A stretch of DNA of 64,000 nucleotides, from assembly GCF_039522665.1 (NCBI RefSeq), contig NZ_BAAADV010000001.1:434001-498000 (forward strand). Direction: 5' to 3'. The translations under genes and the position numbers were made by a program. A model generated the notes under the pieces. It searched no databases. It had not been told where the DNA came from and saw only the letters and a list, made by a program, of their open reading frames with translations. This document shows, in pieces, positions 51,364 through 58,648 of this stretch; position 1 is the stretch's first letter; the number at the start of each line of letters is the position of its first letter. This stretch comes from Natronoarchaeum mannanilyticum. GTDB taxonomy: Archaea; Halobacteriota; Halobacteria; Halobacteriales; Natronoarchaeaceae.

Positions 51364-52148
51364 CGCTGTACGGCGTCGGACTCGGTCCGGGCGACGCCGA
51401 CTTGGTCACCGTGCGCGGGCGGCGCGTCCTCGAGGACGCCGACGTGGTGTACTCGCCCGGCCGGCTCTCGCGGTCGGTCGCGACCGAGCACGTCCCCGAG
51501 GAGCGCATCGGCGATCTGGACTTTCCGATGACTCGCGACGAGGACGAGCTTCGCCGGGCGTGGAAGGACGCCGCGGCCGAGATCGCGCCGCGAGCGCGCG
51601 AGGGCACCGCGGCGTTCGTCACGCTGGGCGACCCGAACGTCTACTCGACGTTCGGCCACCTCCGGCGGACGCTGGCGGCGTTTCACCCCGAGGTCGACCT
51701 GGCGGTCGTCCCCGGCGTCAGCGCGGTCACCGCGTTCGCGACGGCGCTGGGCGTCGAGATCACGGCCGGGTCGCGCCTCGCGCTCCGGGAAGCCGACGGC
51801 GGTGTCGCGCCGACCGGACCCGACCGGATGCTCCTGTTCAAGGTGACCGACGCGCCCGCGACCCACGAGGGACTCGCGGAGGCCGGCTACGAGGTCACCT
51901 ACGGCCGCCGGCTGTTCATGGAGCAGGGCGAGACCGTCGTCACCGACGACCCGACCGAACTCGACGAGCGGGACTACTACACGCTGGCCTACGCCGAGAA
52001 GCCCGAGTCTCGCGTCGAGCAGGCCACCGACGCCTTCCTCGAACTGACCGACGACGCGGGCGTCGTCACCGACGGCGGCGGCCGAAATCTCGCCCGGCAG
52101 GAGCGCTCCGAGAGCGAACTCTGCGGCGACGAGGTGCGCCGTGACTGA
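51360..52148 (+). CDS. cbiL: Cobalt-factor II C20-methyltransferase CbiL
   Basis: This 262-residue SAM-dependent tetrapyrrole methylase has LYGVGLGPGDADLVTVRG at the N-terminus, FVTLGDPNVYSTFGHL (about residues 83-98) and VVPGVSAVTAFATALG (about 115-130). YSPGRLSR and the GDPNVYST form are typical of CbiL rather than CbiF or CbiH. It acts on cobalt-factor II, before ring contraction. The ATG follows GGAGG (51349-51353) and the gene overlaps both neighbours. Confidence 0.93.
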   Translation: MTLYGVGLGPGDADLVTVRGRRVLEDADVVYSPGRLSRSVATEHVPEERIGDLDFPMTRDEDELRRAWKDAAAEIAPRAREGTAAFVTLGDPNVYSTFGHLRRTLAAFHPEVDLAVVPGVSAVTAFATALGVEITAGSRLALREADGGVAPTGPDRMLLFKVTDAPATHEGLAEAGYEVTYGRRLFMEQGETVVTDDPTELDERDYYTLAYAEKPESRVEQATDAFLELTDDAGVVTDGGGRNLARQERSESELCGDEVRRD

Positions 52149-53052
52149 CGATCGGACCGACGGCGAGACCGACCCGCAGGACGCCATCGACGCCGCGGCG
52201 GCCGAGCGCGCGACCGAACGGGACCCCCGGGTCGCCGAGCGAACGGCCGGGGAGGTTCAGGAGGGGATCCCCTTCATCGGCGCCGGCCCGGGCGATCCGG
52301 GGCTGCTGACCGTGACCGGCAAGGAGCTGGTCGAGTCGGCGGATTTGGTCGTCCACGCGGGCTCGCTAGTCAACAGCGAGCTGCTCGAGGAGTACTGCGC
52401 AGACGCCGAGCAAGTCTCGAGCATCGGCAAGGATCTCGAGGAGCTGATCCCGCTGATGCGGGACGCCTACGAGGACGGTCGCGATGTCGTGCGACTGCAC
52501 AGCGGCGACCCGGCGGTGTACGGCGCCGCGGTCGAGCAGATGGACGCGCTCGAACACGAGGGCGTCCCGACGTACGTCGTGCCGGGCGTCACGTCGGCGT
52601 TCGCCGCCAGCGCGACGCTGCGGACTCAGCTCACGCTCAACGGCGTCGCCAACCACGTCGCGTTCACGCGGCCCCAGGGCAAGACGCTCGATCCCGAGGA
52701 CGACCACATCGGCGAGTTCGTCGCGATGGGCGACGTGACGACCTGCGTCTACCTGGGCACCCACGCGGTTCCGGAGACGATGGATCGGCTGCTTGACGAG
52801 GGACACGACCCCGAGACGCCCGTCGCGGTGGTGTACCACGCCTCCTGGCCCGACGAGGATATCGTGGAGGGGACGATCGCGACGATCGGCGAGAAGGTCG
52901 AGGAGGCGGGGTATCGCGCCTCGGCGATGGTCCTGATCGGCGACGCCGCGCGGAAGGCCGGCTACGAGCGATCGTACCTGTACGACGGCTGGGCGAACCG
53001 GGGCGAGGATGGAGCAGATACAGAGGCGGAAGAGGGATGTTCGGACGATTGA
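52141..53052 (+). CDS. cbiF: Cobalt-precorrin-4 C11-methyltransferase CbiF
   Basis: This 303-residue tetrapyrrole methylase starts with a ~40-residue acidic extension, then IPFIGAGPGDPGLLTVTGKE (about residues 42-61). DLVVHAGSLVNSELLEEY, VRLHSGDPAVYGAAVEQM and VPGVTSAFAASATLRTQLT follow, and CVYLGTHAVPETMDRLL closes the core. These are the CbiF/CobM signatures. The start is a GTG at 52141, 8 nt inside cbiL. It is followed by a 297-nt spacer, after which cbiG begins. Confidence 0.94.
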   Translation: MTDDRTDGETDPQDAIDAAAAERATERDPRVAERTAGEVQEGIPFIGAGPGDPGLLTVTGKELVESADLVVHAGSLVNSELLEEYCADAEQVSSIGKDLEELIPLMRDAYEDGRDVVRLHSGDPAVYGAAVEQMDALEHEGVPTYVVPGVTSAFAASATLRTQLTLNGVANHVAFTRPQGKTLDPEDDHIGEFVAMGDVTTCVYLGTHAVPETMDRLLDEGHDPETPVAVVYHASWPDEDIVEGTIATIGEKVEEAGYRASAMVLIGDAARKAGYERSYLYDGWANRGEDGADTEAEEGCSDD

Positions 53053-53349
53053 GACGGACCGGCGACTTCGAGGGAAACGCCTCGGAAGCCCTCGCGTCCT
53101 CGACTCGGGGGCCTCGCTGCGCGCTTCGCCTGACGGCTGCAGTGCTTGCTTCGTCCGCCGTCGTCGAGGACGCGACCCCTTCCAGTCCCACCCAGACGGC
53201 ACCTCATCCTCCCCAACCGGTTCGGTCCACGGTCGCGAGGCTCCCTGCGGTCCTCACCCCTCGCACGGCGTCGGCGGGCGCACGAGGCGCCCGCCAGCGC
53301 GCGCCGCTCGGGAACTGCATCGGACGCAAAATAGCGGAATGACTGATTC
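53053..53349. other. GC-rich spacer between cbiF and cbiG
   Basis: This 297-nt stretch interrupts an otherwise dense operon. It holds no convincing gene, although open frames exist. CTTCCAGTCCCACCCAGACG (around 53178) and GAGGCTCCCTGCGGTCCTC (around 53240) resemble spacer motifs that I associate with other haloarchaea (from memory). An A/T patch (AAAATAGCGG) about 22 nt before 53350 may promote cbiG. Confidence 0.4.
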
Positions 53350-54324
53350 ATGAGCACTGACACAGACGACGACACGACCGACTCCGGCAGTTGCAAAGCG
53401 CCCGACTCGGACGGCGAGGTGGCCGAGGAGATCGCCATCGTCGCCTTCGAGCGGAAGATGGACACCGCGGAGGAGATCGTCGAGGGGATCGGCGACCGCT
53501 ACGAGTCGATCGAGATCCTCGAGTACCGCGGCGACGTCTTCGAGGAGCACTGGGGCGAGTACGACTGCTTCGTCGGCCTGATGGCCTCCGGCATCGCGAT
53601 GCGCAAGACGGCCCACCTGCTCGACGACAAGTGGGACGACCCCGCGATCTGCGTCGTCGACGAGGAGCTCACGTGGGCGATCCCGATCACCGGCGGCCAC
53701 CACGGCGCCAACCAGGTCGCCGACGACCTGGCGTCGATGGGTGCGGTGCCGGCGATGACCACCGCCAGCGAGGCCGCCGACAAGCAGGGCGTCGAGAAGC
53801 AGGCCAAGGCGCTGGACGCCCACGTCGTCAACGGCGACTCGACGGTGGCGACCAACCTCGCCGTCCTCGACGACGAACTGGGGCCGATCGAGCGACTCGA
53901 CGGCCCGAAAGCGGTGCTCGTCGGCGACGACGTCACGGTCCTCGAGCGCAACAAAGACCAGGGGGTCGTGCTGGGCACAGGCAGCGTCTCCGGGGCGAAG
54001 AAATCGCAGTTCCTGGAGGCCTGGGGCCGGGCGCTCGACGAAGCGGACAGAGAGTGGGACGACGTGGAGTTCGTCGCCACCGGAACCCGGAAGGAAGACG
54101 AGGAGGGGCTGCTGGAAGCCGCCGCAGAGAAAGACCTTGGCCTCGTCTCGCTCGCGAAGGAGGATCTCGAACGGTTCGAGGGACCGACGCCCTCGCGCTC
54201 GAAGGAGCTGATCGGCTGGCCCGGCATCGCCGAGGCCAGCGCCATCGCCGCCGGCTCGGAGCACGAACTCGTCCTCGAAAAGATCAGCCACGACGACGCG
54301 GTGACGGTCGCCGTCGGCGGGTGA
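53350..54324 (+). CDS. cbiG: Cobalt-precorrin 5A hydrolase CbiG
   Basis: This 324-residue enzyme opens the delta-lactone of cobalt-precorrin 5A. It has an acidic N-terminus with one Cys (GSCKAPD), then CFVGLMASGIAMRKTAHLL (about residues 74-92), VDEELTWAIPITGGHHGANQ (about 104-123; the canonical CbiG motif) and a C-terminal CobE-like domain (about 230-324; ELIGWPGIAEASAIAAGSE). The domain order matches the CbiG N-mid-C arrangement. It is separated from cbiF by a spacer and likely has its own promoter. Confidence 0.93.
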   Translation: MSTDTDDDTTDSGSCKAPDSDGEVAEEIAIVAFERKMDTAEEIVEGIGDRYESIEILEYRGDVFEEHWGEYDCFVGLMASGIAMRKTAHLLDDKWDDPAICVVDEELTWAIPITGGHHGANQVADDLASMGAVPAMTTASEAADKQGVEKQAKALDAHVVNGDSTVATNLAVLDDELGPIERLDGPKAVLVGDDVTVLERNKDQGVVLGTGSVSGAKKSQFLEAWGRALDEADREWDDVEFVATGTRKEDEEGLLEAAAEKDLGLVSLAKEDLERFEGPTPSRSKELIGWPGIAEASAIAAGSEHELVLEKISHDDAVTVAVGG

Positions 54325-54417
54325 GCGTCGCCGAAGCGTCCCGCACCAGCAACACAGCCGAAGGCCGCTGCCGGGAGCACACCACCTATTATCCCGTGCG
54401 TGCAATCGCTGATACCG

Positions 54418-54501
54418 ATGAACGGCGCTGACATATTCGTGAGCCGACTCGTCGAACCGGACGTCCGACCGCCGATCCGGGCGGGGAGGCCGAACCGATG
54501 A
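54418..54501 (+). CDS. Possible 27-residue leader ORF upstream of the sugar kinase
   Basis: An ATG at 54418 opens a 27-codon frame (MNGADIFVSRLVEP...) whose TGA overlaps the kinase ATG at 54498 (ATGA). CTATTATC lies about 25-32 nt before it, the distance expected for a leaderless start. The peptide resembles no known protein. The layout suggests translational coupling or a regulatory leader. Evidence is positional only. Confidence 0.4.
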   Translation: MNGADIFVSRLVEPDVRPPIRAGRPNR

Positions 54502-55460
54502 GCGACCGCTCCGTCCTCATCGTCGGCGAGACGCTCGTCGACATGCTGCCCGAGACCCCGGGGGCGCTTCGCGACGTCGAGTCGTTCCAGCGGCGGGCGG
54601 GCGGCGCGCCCGCGAACGTCGCCGCGCGCCTCGCGGCGCTGGGCTCCGAACCGCTGTTCTGGACCCGCGTCGGCGACGACGCGTTCGGCGACTTTCTGCT
54701 CGACACGCTGGCCGACCGCGGCGTCCCGACGCGGTTCGTCGAGCAGGATCCGGACGCCAAGACGACGCTGGCGTTCGTCGCCCACGACGACAGCCGAGAT
54801 CGCTCCTTCACGTTCTACCGCGACGGCACCGCCGACACGAGACTCGAAACCGGCACCGTCCCGACCGACGCGCTCGAGGGGATCGAGTGGGTGTACGTCG
54901 GCGGCGTCGTCCTCGCGAGCGAGCCCTCCCGGTCGGCCGTGCTGGACCTGATCGACCGCGCGACCGACGCCGGCTGTTCGATCTACTTCGACCCGAACTG
55001 GCGCCCGGAGCTGTGGGACGGCGAGGACGCGAGCGTCCTCCGGGACGCCGCCCGATCCGCGGACGTGCTCAAGGCGACGACCGACGAACTCCGGGAGCTG
55101 GGCTACCGCGGCGAGACGCCCGAGCAGCTCTGCGAGGCGGCCTGCAGCGAGGGGCCCCACACCGTCTTCCTCACGCGGGGCGCCGAGGGGTCGACCGGAT
55201 TTGCCACGAGCGCGGCGCCGTGGGGCGAGGCCGCGGTCGAACGCGACGGGTTCGAGGTCGACGTGAAGGACACGACCGGCGCCGGCGACGCGTTCGTCTC
55301 CGCGACGCTCGGCGCGCTCGCCCGCGGCGAGCGCGACCTCGGCGAAATCCTGCGGTCGGCCAACGCCGCGGCCGCGATCTCGGCGACGACGGTCGGCGCC
55401 ATGGAGCAGCCGCCCGACTGGGAGCGAGTGGAGTCGTTCGCGGCGGAGCGAGAGCAGTAA
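54498..55460 (+). CDS. PfkB-family carbohydrate kinase
   Basis: This 320-residue ribokinase-fold sugar kinase has the N-terminal FQRRAGGAPANVAARLAALG (about residues 30-49) and the C-terminal DTTGAGDAFVSATLGALA (about 256-273), with the catalytic Asp in GAGD. Residues VGETLVDMLPE and YFDPNWRPELW are typical of fructokinase or 2-keto-3-deoxygluconate kinase-like members. The substrate is not determined. It sits inside the cobalamin cluster without an obvious role there; salvage of a sugar or nucleoside such as alpha-ribazole would be a guess. Confidence 0.88.
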   Translation: MSDRSVLIVGETLVDMLPETPGALRDVESFQRRAGGAPANVAARLAALGSEPLFWTRVGDDAFGDFLLDTLADRGVPTRFVEQDPDAKTTLAFVAHDDSRDRSFTFYRDGTADTRLETGTVPTDALEGIEWVYVGGVVLASEPSRSAVLDLIDRATDAGCSIYFDPNWRPELWDGEDASVLRDAARSADVLKATTDELRELGYRGETPEQLCEAACSEGPHTVFLTRGAEGSTGFATSAAPWGEAAVERDGFEVDVKDTTGAGDAFVSATLGALARGERDLGEILRSANAAAAISATTVGAMEQPPDWERVESFAAEREQ

Positions 55461-55599
55461 GTCGGTAGTCCGCGTCGTAGTCGTCGCTCGCCGCGCGGAC
55501 GATTGAAGACCTTCTTCGTCGGCCTCGAACCGCTCGAAGCCGACGCTCTGCATAGCGATCTCGTACAGGAGGCGATTCCTATAGAAACCCCACTTTCTC

Positions 55600-55624
55600 T
55601 AAAACAACCAAAATTGTTTTACGC
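55600..55624 (+). promoter_or_regulatory. Shared cbi promoter element, copy 2
   Basis: Positions 55604-55624 are identical over 21 nt to 50742-50762 before cbiT. Here the flanks extend it to a perfect 8-bp inverted repeat, TAAAACAA (55600-55607) and TTGTTTTA (55614-55621). TTTTAC serves as a TATA box about 27 nt before the ATG at 55646, and TTGTAC follows at the same relative spot as in copy 1. Confidence 0.6.
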
Positions 55625-55645
55625 GAAACTCGCGTTGTACTCTCC

Positions 55646-55711
55646 ATGCGACAGACGGACGACGGCCGCCGTCGACGACTGCCCGCAGCGGGCGGGGTGA
55701 GCGCCGCGTGA
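55646..55711 (+). CDS. Possible 21-residue leader ORF before the CbiH paralogue
   Basis: An ATG at 55646, about 27 nt after the TATA of the shared cbi element, opens a 21-codon Arg-rich frame (MRQTDDGRRRR...). Its TGA overlaps the GTG start of the next gene (GTGA). In copy 1 the same element is directly followed by the cbiT start. Here the first ATG leads to this leader instead. It may be a coupled leader peptide or a non-functional remnant. Confidence 0.4.
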   Translation: MRQTDDGRRRRLPAAGGVSAA

Positions 55712-56634
55712 CTGGCCACGGCGCCGACGACGAGCGCCCGGAACGAGACAATCTGGGAACCCTCTACGTCGTCGGGATCGGGCCGGGGCTCCCTCACGCG
55801 ATGACCCAGCGCGCGAAGGACGTCGTCGAGACGGCCGACTGCGTCATCGCGTCGAACCTCTACCAGGAGTTCCTCCGGCGCGACGGGACCCTGCCCTCGG
55901 AGGATGCCGAAGTCGAGACGGCTACCGACGGCGGCGCGGGAGCGACTCCCGACGCCGCGACCGAGGAAGGCACCGTTCTCGAACGTCCGAACGGCACCCG
56001 CCAGACGCTAGTCCGGTCTTCGATGGGCCGCCAGATCGAACTCGCGCGCGAGGCGTTCGAGCGCGTCCGCGACGGGCAGGACGTCGCCCATGTCTCAGGC
56101 GGCGATCCGAACGTGTACGGCAAGAGCGACCTGCTGTACCTGATGGCCGAGGAGGAGGGCGCCGACGATATCCCGATCGAGATCGTCCCCGGCGTCACCG
56201 CGGCGCTGGGCGGCGCGGCCAACCTCGGCGCGCCGCTGTCGAACGACTTCTGCACGATCTCGCTGTCGGACAAGTGGCGCGGCTGGGACGAGATCGAGGA
56301 GAAACTGCGCGCGGCGGCGATCTCCGGATTCGTCGTCGTGCTCTACAACTGCTGGCGCGACTACGAGCGCGCGATCGGCGTCCTGCGCGAGGAGCGATCG
56401 GACGACGTGCCGGTCGCGATCTTCAACGACGCCGGCCGCGGTGCGGCCGGGCGCAACCTGGAGGACGAGACCCACACCATCACGACGCTGGGCGCGGCGA
56501 CCGAGCACGACGAGAAGGTCGGCGGGATGGGCACCTCCATCCTCGTCGGCACGGCCGAGACCCACGTCTGGGAGAACGACCACGGAAAACACCTCGTCAC
56601 CCCGCGCGGCGGGCGTGACGTCGACGACTTCTAA
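55708..56634 (+). CDS. cbiH: CbiH-like precorrin-3B C17-methyltransferase paralogue
   Basis: This 308-residue tetrapyrrole methylase has LYVVGIGPGLPHAMTQRA (about residues 19-36), HVSGGDPNVYGKSDLLYLM (about 131-149) and IVPGVTAALGGAANLGAPLS. LYNCWRDYERA stands at the place of the YNPRS-type segment of CbiH. An Asp/Glu/Thr-rich insert (about 65-100) separates the first strand-helix units. It differs from the second CbiH, which follows, in the active-site region (VIASNLYQEFL instead of VGYTTYTELL). The paralogue's step is unresolved; a different methylation or ring-contraction role is possible. It starts at GTG 55708. Confidence 0.82.
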   Translation: MTGHGADDERPERDNLGTLYVVGIGPGLPHAMTQRAKDVVETADCVIASNLYQEFLRRDGTLPSEDAEVETATDGGAGATPDAATEEGTVLERPNGTRQTLVRSSMGRQIELAREAFERVRDGQDVAHVSGGDPNVYGKSDLLYLMAEEEGADDIPIEIVPGVTAALGGAANLGAPLSNDFCTISLSDKWRGWDEIEEKLRAAAISGFVVVLYNCWRDYERAIGVLREERSDDVPVAIFNDAGRGAAGRNLEDETHTITTLGAATEHDEKVGGMGTSILVGTAETHVWENDHGKHLVTPRGGRDVDDF

Positions 56635-56637
56635 CCT

Positions 56638-57630
56638 ATGAGCACGGACGACACCACCGACGAGAGCACAGCGAACGAGAACGCAGAAGGCGAGAGTAAG
56701 TGCGGCGCCGCGGACGCCGAGGCGACCGCTGGGACCGAGAGCAAGTGCGGCGGGGCGTCTTCGGCGTCGACCGACGAGTCCAGTTCGTCCTGTGGCGCCA
56801 CCACGGACGATTCGACCGACGAGAAGGTCGGTTCGACGGTCGAGGACTTCGACGCGGATCCCGGCAGCCTCACCGCCGTCGGACTCGGTCCCGGCCAGCC
56901 CGAGGGGATGACCGCCCGCGCCCGCGAGGCGCTGCTCGACGCCGAGCACGTCGTCGGCTACACGACCTACACCGAGCTGCTGCCCGACGAGATCACCGAG
57001 TCGGCCGACGAGGTGTACGACACGCCGATGTGCGGCGAAGTCTCGCGCACCGAGGAAGCCATCGACCGCGCGCTGGCGGGCAACGACGTCGCGATCATCG
57101 GCAGCGGCGACCCGAACGTCTACGCGCTGGCGGGGCTCGCCCTCGAGATCGCCGAGTCGAAGGGGGCGACGGCATCGATGCTCGACTTCGACGTCGTTCC
57201 GGGCGTCCCAGCCGCCCAGTCGTGCGCCGCGCGACTCGGCGCGCCACTCGTGAACGACACCGTCTCGATCTCGCTGTCGGACCACCTCACCGACATGCCG
57301 ACGATCGAGTCGCGGCTCCACGCCGCCGCCAAGGAGGGCTTCACGATCGCGATCTACAACCCCTGGTCGCGCAAGCGCCGCGACAACTACGAGAAGTGCT
57401 GCGAGATCCTCCTCGAACATCGGGCGCCGGAGACGCCGGTCGGCGTCGTCCGCGGCGCCGGCCGCGAGGACGAGCGCGTCGAGATCGTCGAGCTCCGGGA
57501 GCTGCCCGAGCTCGGCGAGACCGAGCTGGTCGACATGACGACGACGCTGCTCGTCGGCAACGAGGACACGTACGTCTGGGACGACCGGATGGTGACGCCG
57601 CGGGGCTACGAGTCCAAGTATGACTACTGA
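56638..57630 (+). CDS. cbiH: Cobalt-factor III C17-methyltransferase CbiH
   Basis: This 330-residue protein has a ~75-residue disordered N-terminus containing three Cys-Gly sites (SKCGAA, SKCGGA, SSCGAT). The methylase domain follows: LTAVGLGPGQPEGMTARA, VGYTTYTELLPDEI, CGEVSRTEEAIDRALAGNDV, GSGDPNVYALAGLAL and YNPWSRKRRDNYEKC. The VGYxxY motif and YNPxSxxR are diagnostic of CbiH. It methylates C17 and drives ring contraction. It starts 3 nt after the preceding gene. The extra Cys motifs are unusual for CbiH and may bind a metal or Fe-S cluster. Confidence 0.92.
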   Translation: MSTDDTTDESTANENAEGESKCGAADAEATAGTESKCGGASSASTDESSSSCGATTDDSTDEKVGSTVEDFDADPGSLTAVGLGPGQPEGMTARAREALLDAEHVVGYTTYTELLPDEITESADEVYDTPMCGEVSRTEEAIDRALAGNDVAIIGSGDPNVYALAGLALEIAESKGATASMLDFDVVPGVPAAQSCAARLGAPLVNDTVSISLSDHLTDMPTIESRLHAAAKEGFTIAIYNPWSRKRRDNYEKCCEILLEHRAPETPVGVVRGAGREDERVEIVELRELPELGETELVDMTTTLLVGNEDTYVWDDRMVTPRGYESKYDY

Positions 57631-57877
57631 GTACCGCGTCAGCCTCGACCGGGACGCCTGCGAGGGAATCTTCGCCTGTCTCGTCCGCGACGCGCGGTTC
57701 GTCGAAGCCGCGGACGGGCTGGCGTCGATCGAGGGCGGCGACGCGGAGGCCGGAGGGGACGCCGCTGACGCCGCCGACCAGCCCCTCGTCGCATCCTTCG
57801 ACGACGATCGAATCGACGACGCGCGCCGGGCGGCGGCCGCCTGTCCGGTCGACGCCATCGAGGTGACCGAGCTGTGA
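57620..57877 (+). CDS. Three-cysteine ferredoxin-like protein
   Basis: This 85-residue acidic ferredoxin begins YRVSLDRDACEGIFACLVRD (Cys 14 and Cys 20) and ends AAACPVDAIEVTEL (Cys ~75). The usual C-x2-C-x2-C pattern lacks its middle Cys (C-E-G-I-F-A-C), so only three ligands are seen. A [3Fe-4S] cluster or a fourth non-Cys ligand is possible. It overlaps the end of cbiH by 11 nt and the next gene by four bases. It is thus a dedicated electron carrier of the cobalamin operon, perhaps for a reductive corrin step. Confidence 0.85.
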   Translation: MTTEYRVSLDRDACEGIFACLVRDARFVEAADGLASIEGGDAEAGGDAADAADQPLVASFDDDRIDDARRAAAACPVDAIEVTEL

Positions 57878-58602
57878 GCGACGCGGACGAGAACGCGGCG
57901 GCTCGCGAGGACGCCGACCCGACGCCGGACGCACCGGCGGATCTGCTCGACGCGACGCGCGAGACGGCGTACTTCTGGGGGCGCGTCGCCGGCGACGGCG
58001 ATCTGGAGAGCGACTGCGTGACGGTCCGGGTCGGCGACGAGACCGCCGCCGACGCCCTGGCGGCGATCGCCGGCGTCGACGAGCGCGACCGCAACGTCGA
58101 AGCCCGCGAGTCGGCCCACGACGCGTCGATCGTCCGCTTCGAGGAGGAGTACGAGCTGCAGGTGTTCGGCGCGCCGGCCGATCGGGCCGGCGCCGCACTC
58201 GGACTACCCCTGGACGGCCAGCCCGGCGGCTACCGCTTCGACGCGCTGGCCGGTCACCGAGCCGACCTCCTCCGGGGACTGCTGGAGGCCTGCGGAACGA
58301 TCTGCTTCCGGGAGTCCTCGAACTCGGTGGGGATCTCGTTCGTCCACGACGACGAGCGCCTGCTGGAGACGATCCGCTCCCTGCTCGCCGACGCCGACCC
58401 CGACGTTCGAGGCGACGAACTCTCGGAGACCTCCTCGGGCGGCTACTGGTTCGGTCTGTCCGACGACTCCGACGCCGAGGCGTTCGCCCGGTGGCTCTAC
58501 GCCGGGACGGACGAGACCGGGCTGTATTCGGCCGAGCGACGGACGAAGCTCCGCCGCAGCGTCGAGCGAGCGACCGGCGGTGACGTGGGGGAGCTGTCGT
58601 GA
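57874..58602 (+). CDS. Cobalamin-operon protein with LAGLIDADG-like fold
   Basis: This 242-residue protein is found next to cbi genes in haloarchaea and is usually labelled only cobalamin biosynthesis protein. Two segments read as LAGLIDADG helices: FWGRVAGDGDL (residues 34-44) and LRGLLEACGTI (133-143). Each is followed by strand-helix units (CVTVRVGDETAADALAAIAG; VGISFVHDDERLLETIRSLL). The end LYAGTDETGLYSAERRTKLRR resembles the final helix of homing endonucleases and inteins. The catalytic acid is present in motif 1 (Asp 41) but replaced by Cys 140 in motif 2. A non-cleaving, DNA-binding or corrin-binding role is inferred. It starts at GTG 57874. Confidence 0.8.
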   Translation: MSDADENAAAREDADPTPDAPADLLDATRETAYFWGRVAGDGDLESDCVTVRVGDETAADALAAIAGVDERDRNVEARESAHDASIVRFEEEYELQVFGAPADRAGAALGLPLDGQPGGYRFDALAGHRADLLRGLLEACGTICFRESSNSVGISFVHDDERLLETIRSLLADADPDVRGDELSETSSGGYWFGLSDDSDAEAFARWLYAGTDETGLYSAERRTKLRRSVERATGGDVGELS

Positions 58603-58634
58603 CGATGGTGGAGCGAGCCGGCCCGACGCGGAGC

Positions 58635-58642
58635 GGAGGTGA
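58635..58642 (+). promoter_or_regulatory. Shine-Dalgarno of the CbiX fusion gene
   Basis: GGAGGTGA lies 6 nt before the GTG at 58649. It fixes the start codon where no overlap with the previous gene exists (46 nt gap). Confidence 0.6.
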
Positions 58643-58648
58643 CCCGTC

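Noticed and set aside
53037-53342. Open frame of about 101 codons in the cbiF-cbiG spacer
   Set aside because: It begins inside cbiF and has low-complexity composition, no Shine-Dalgarno and no family resemblance.
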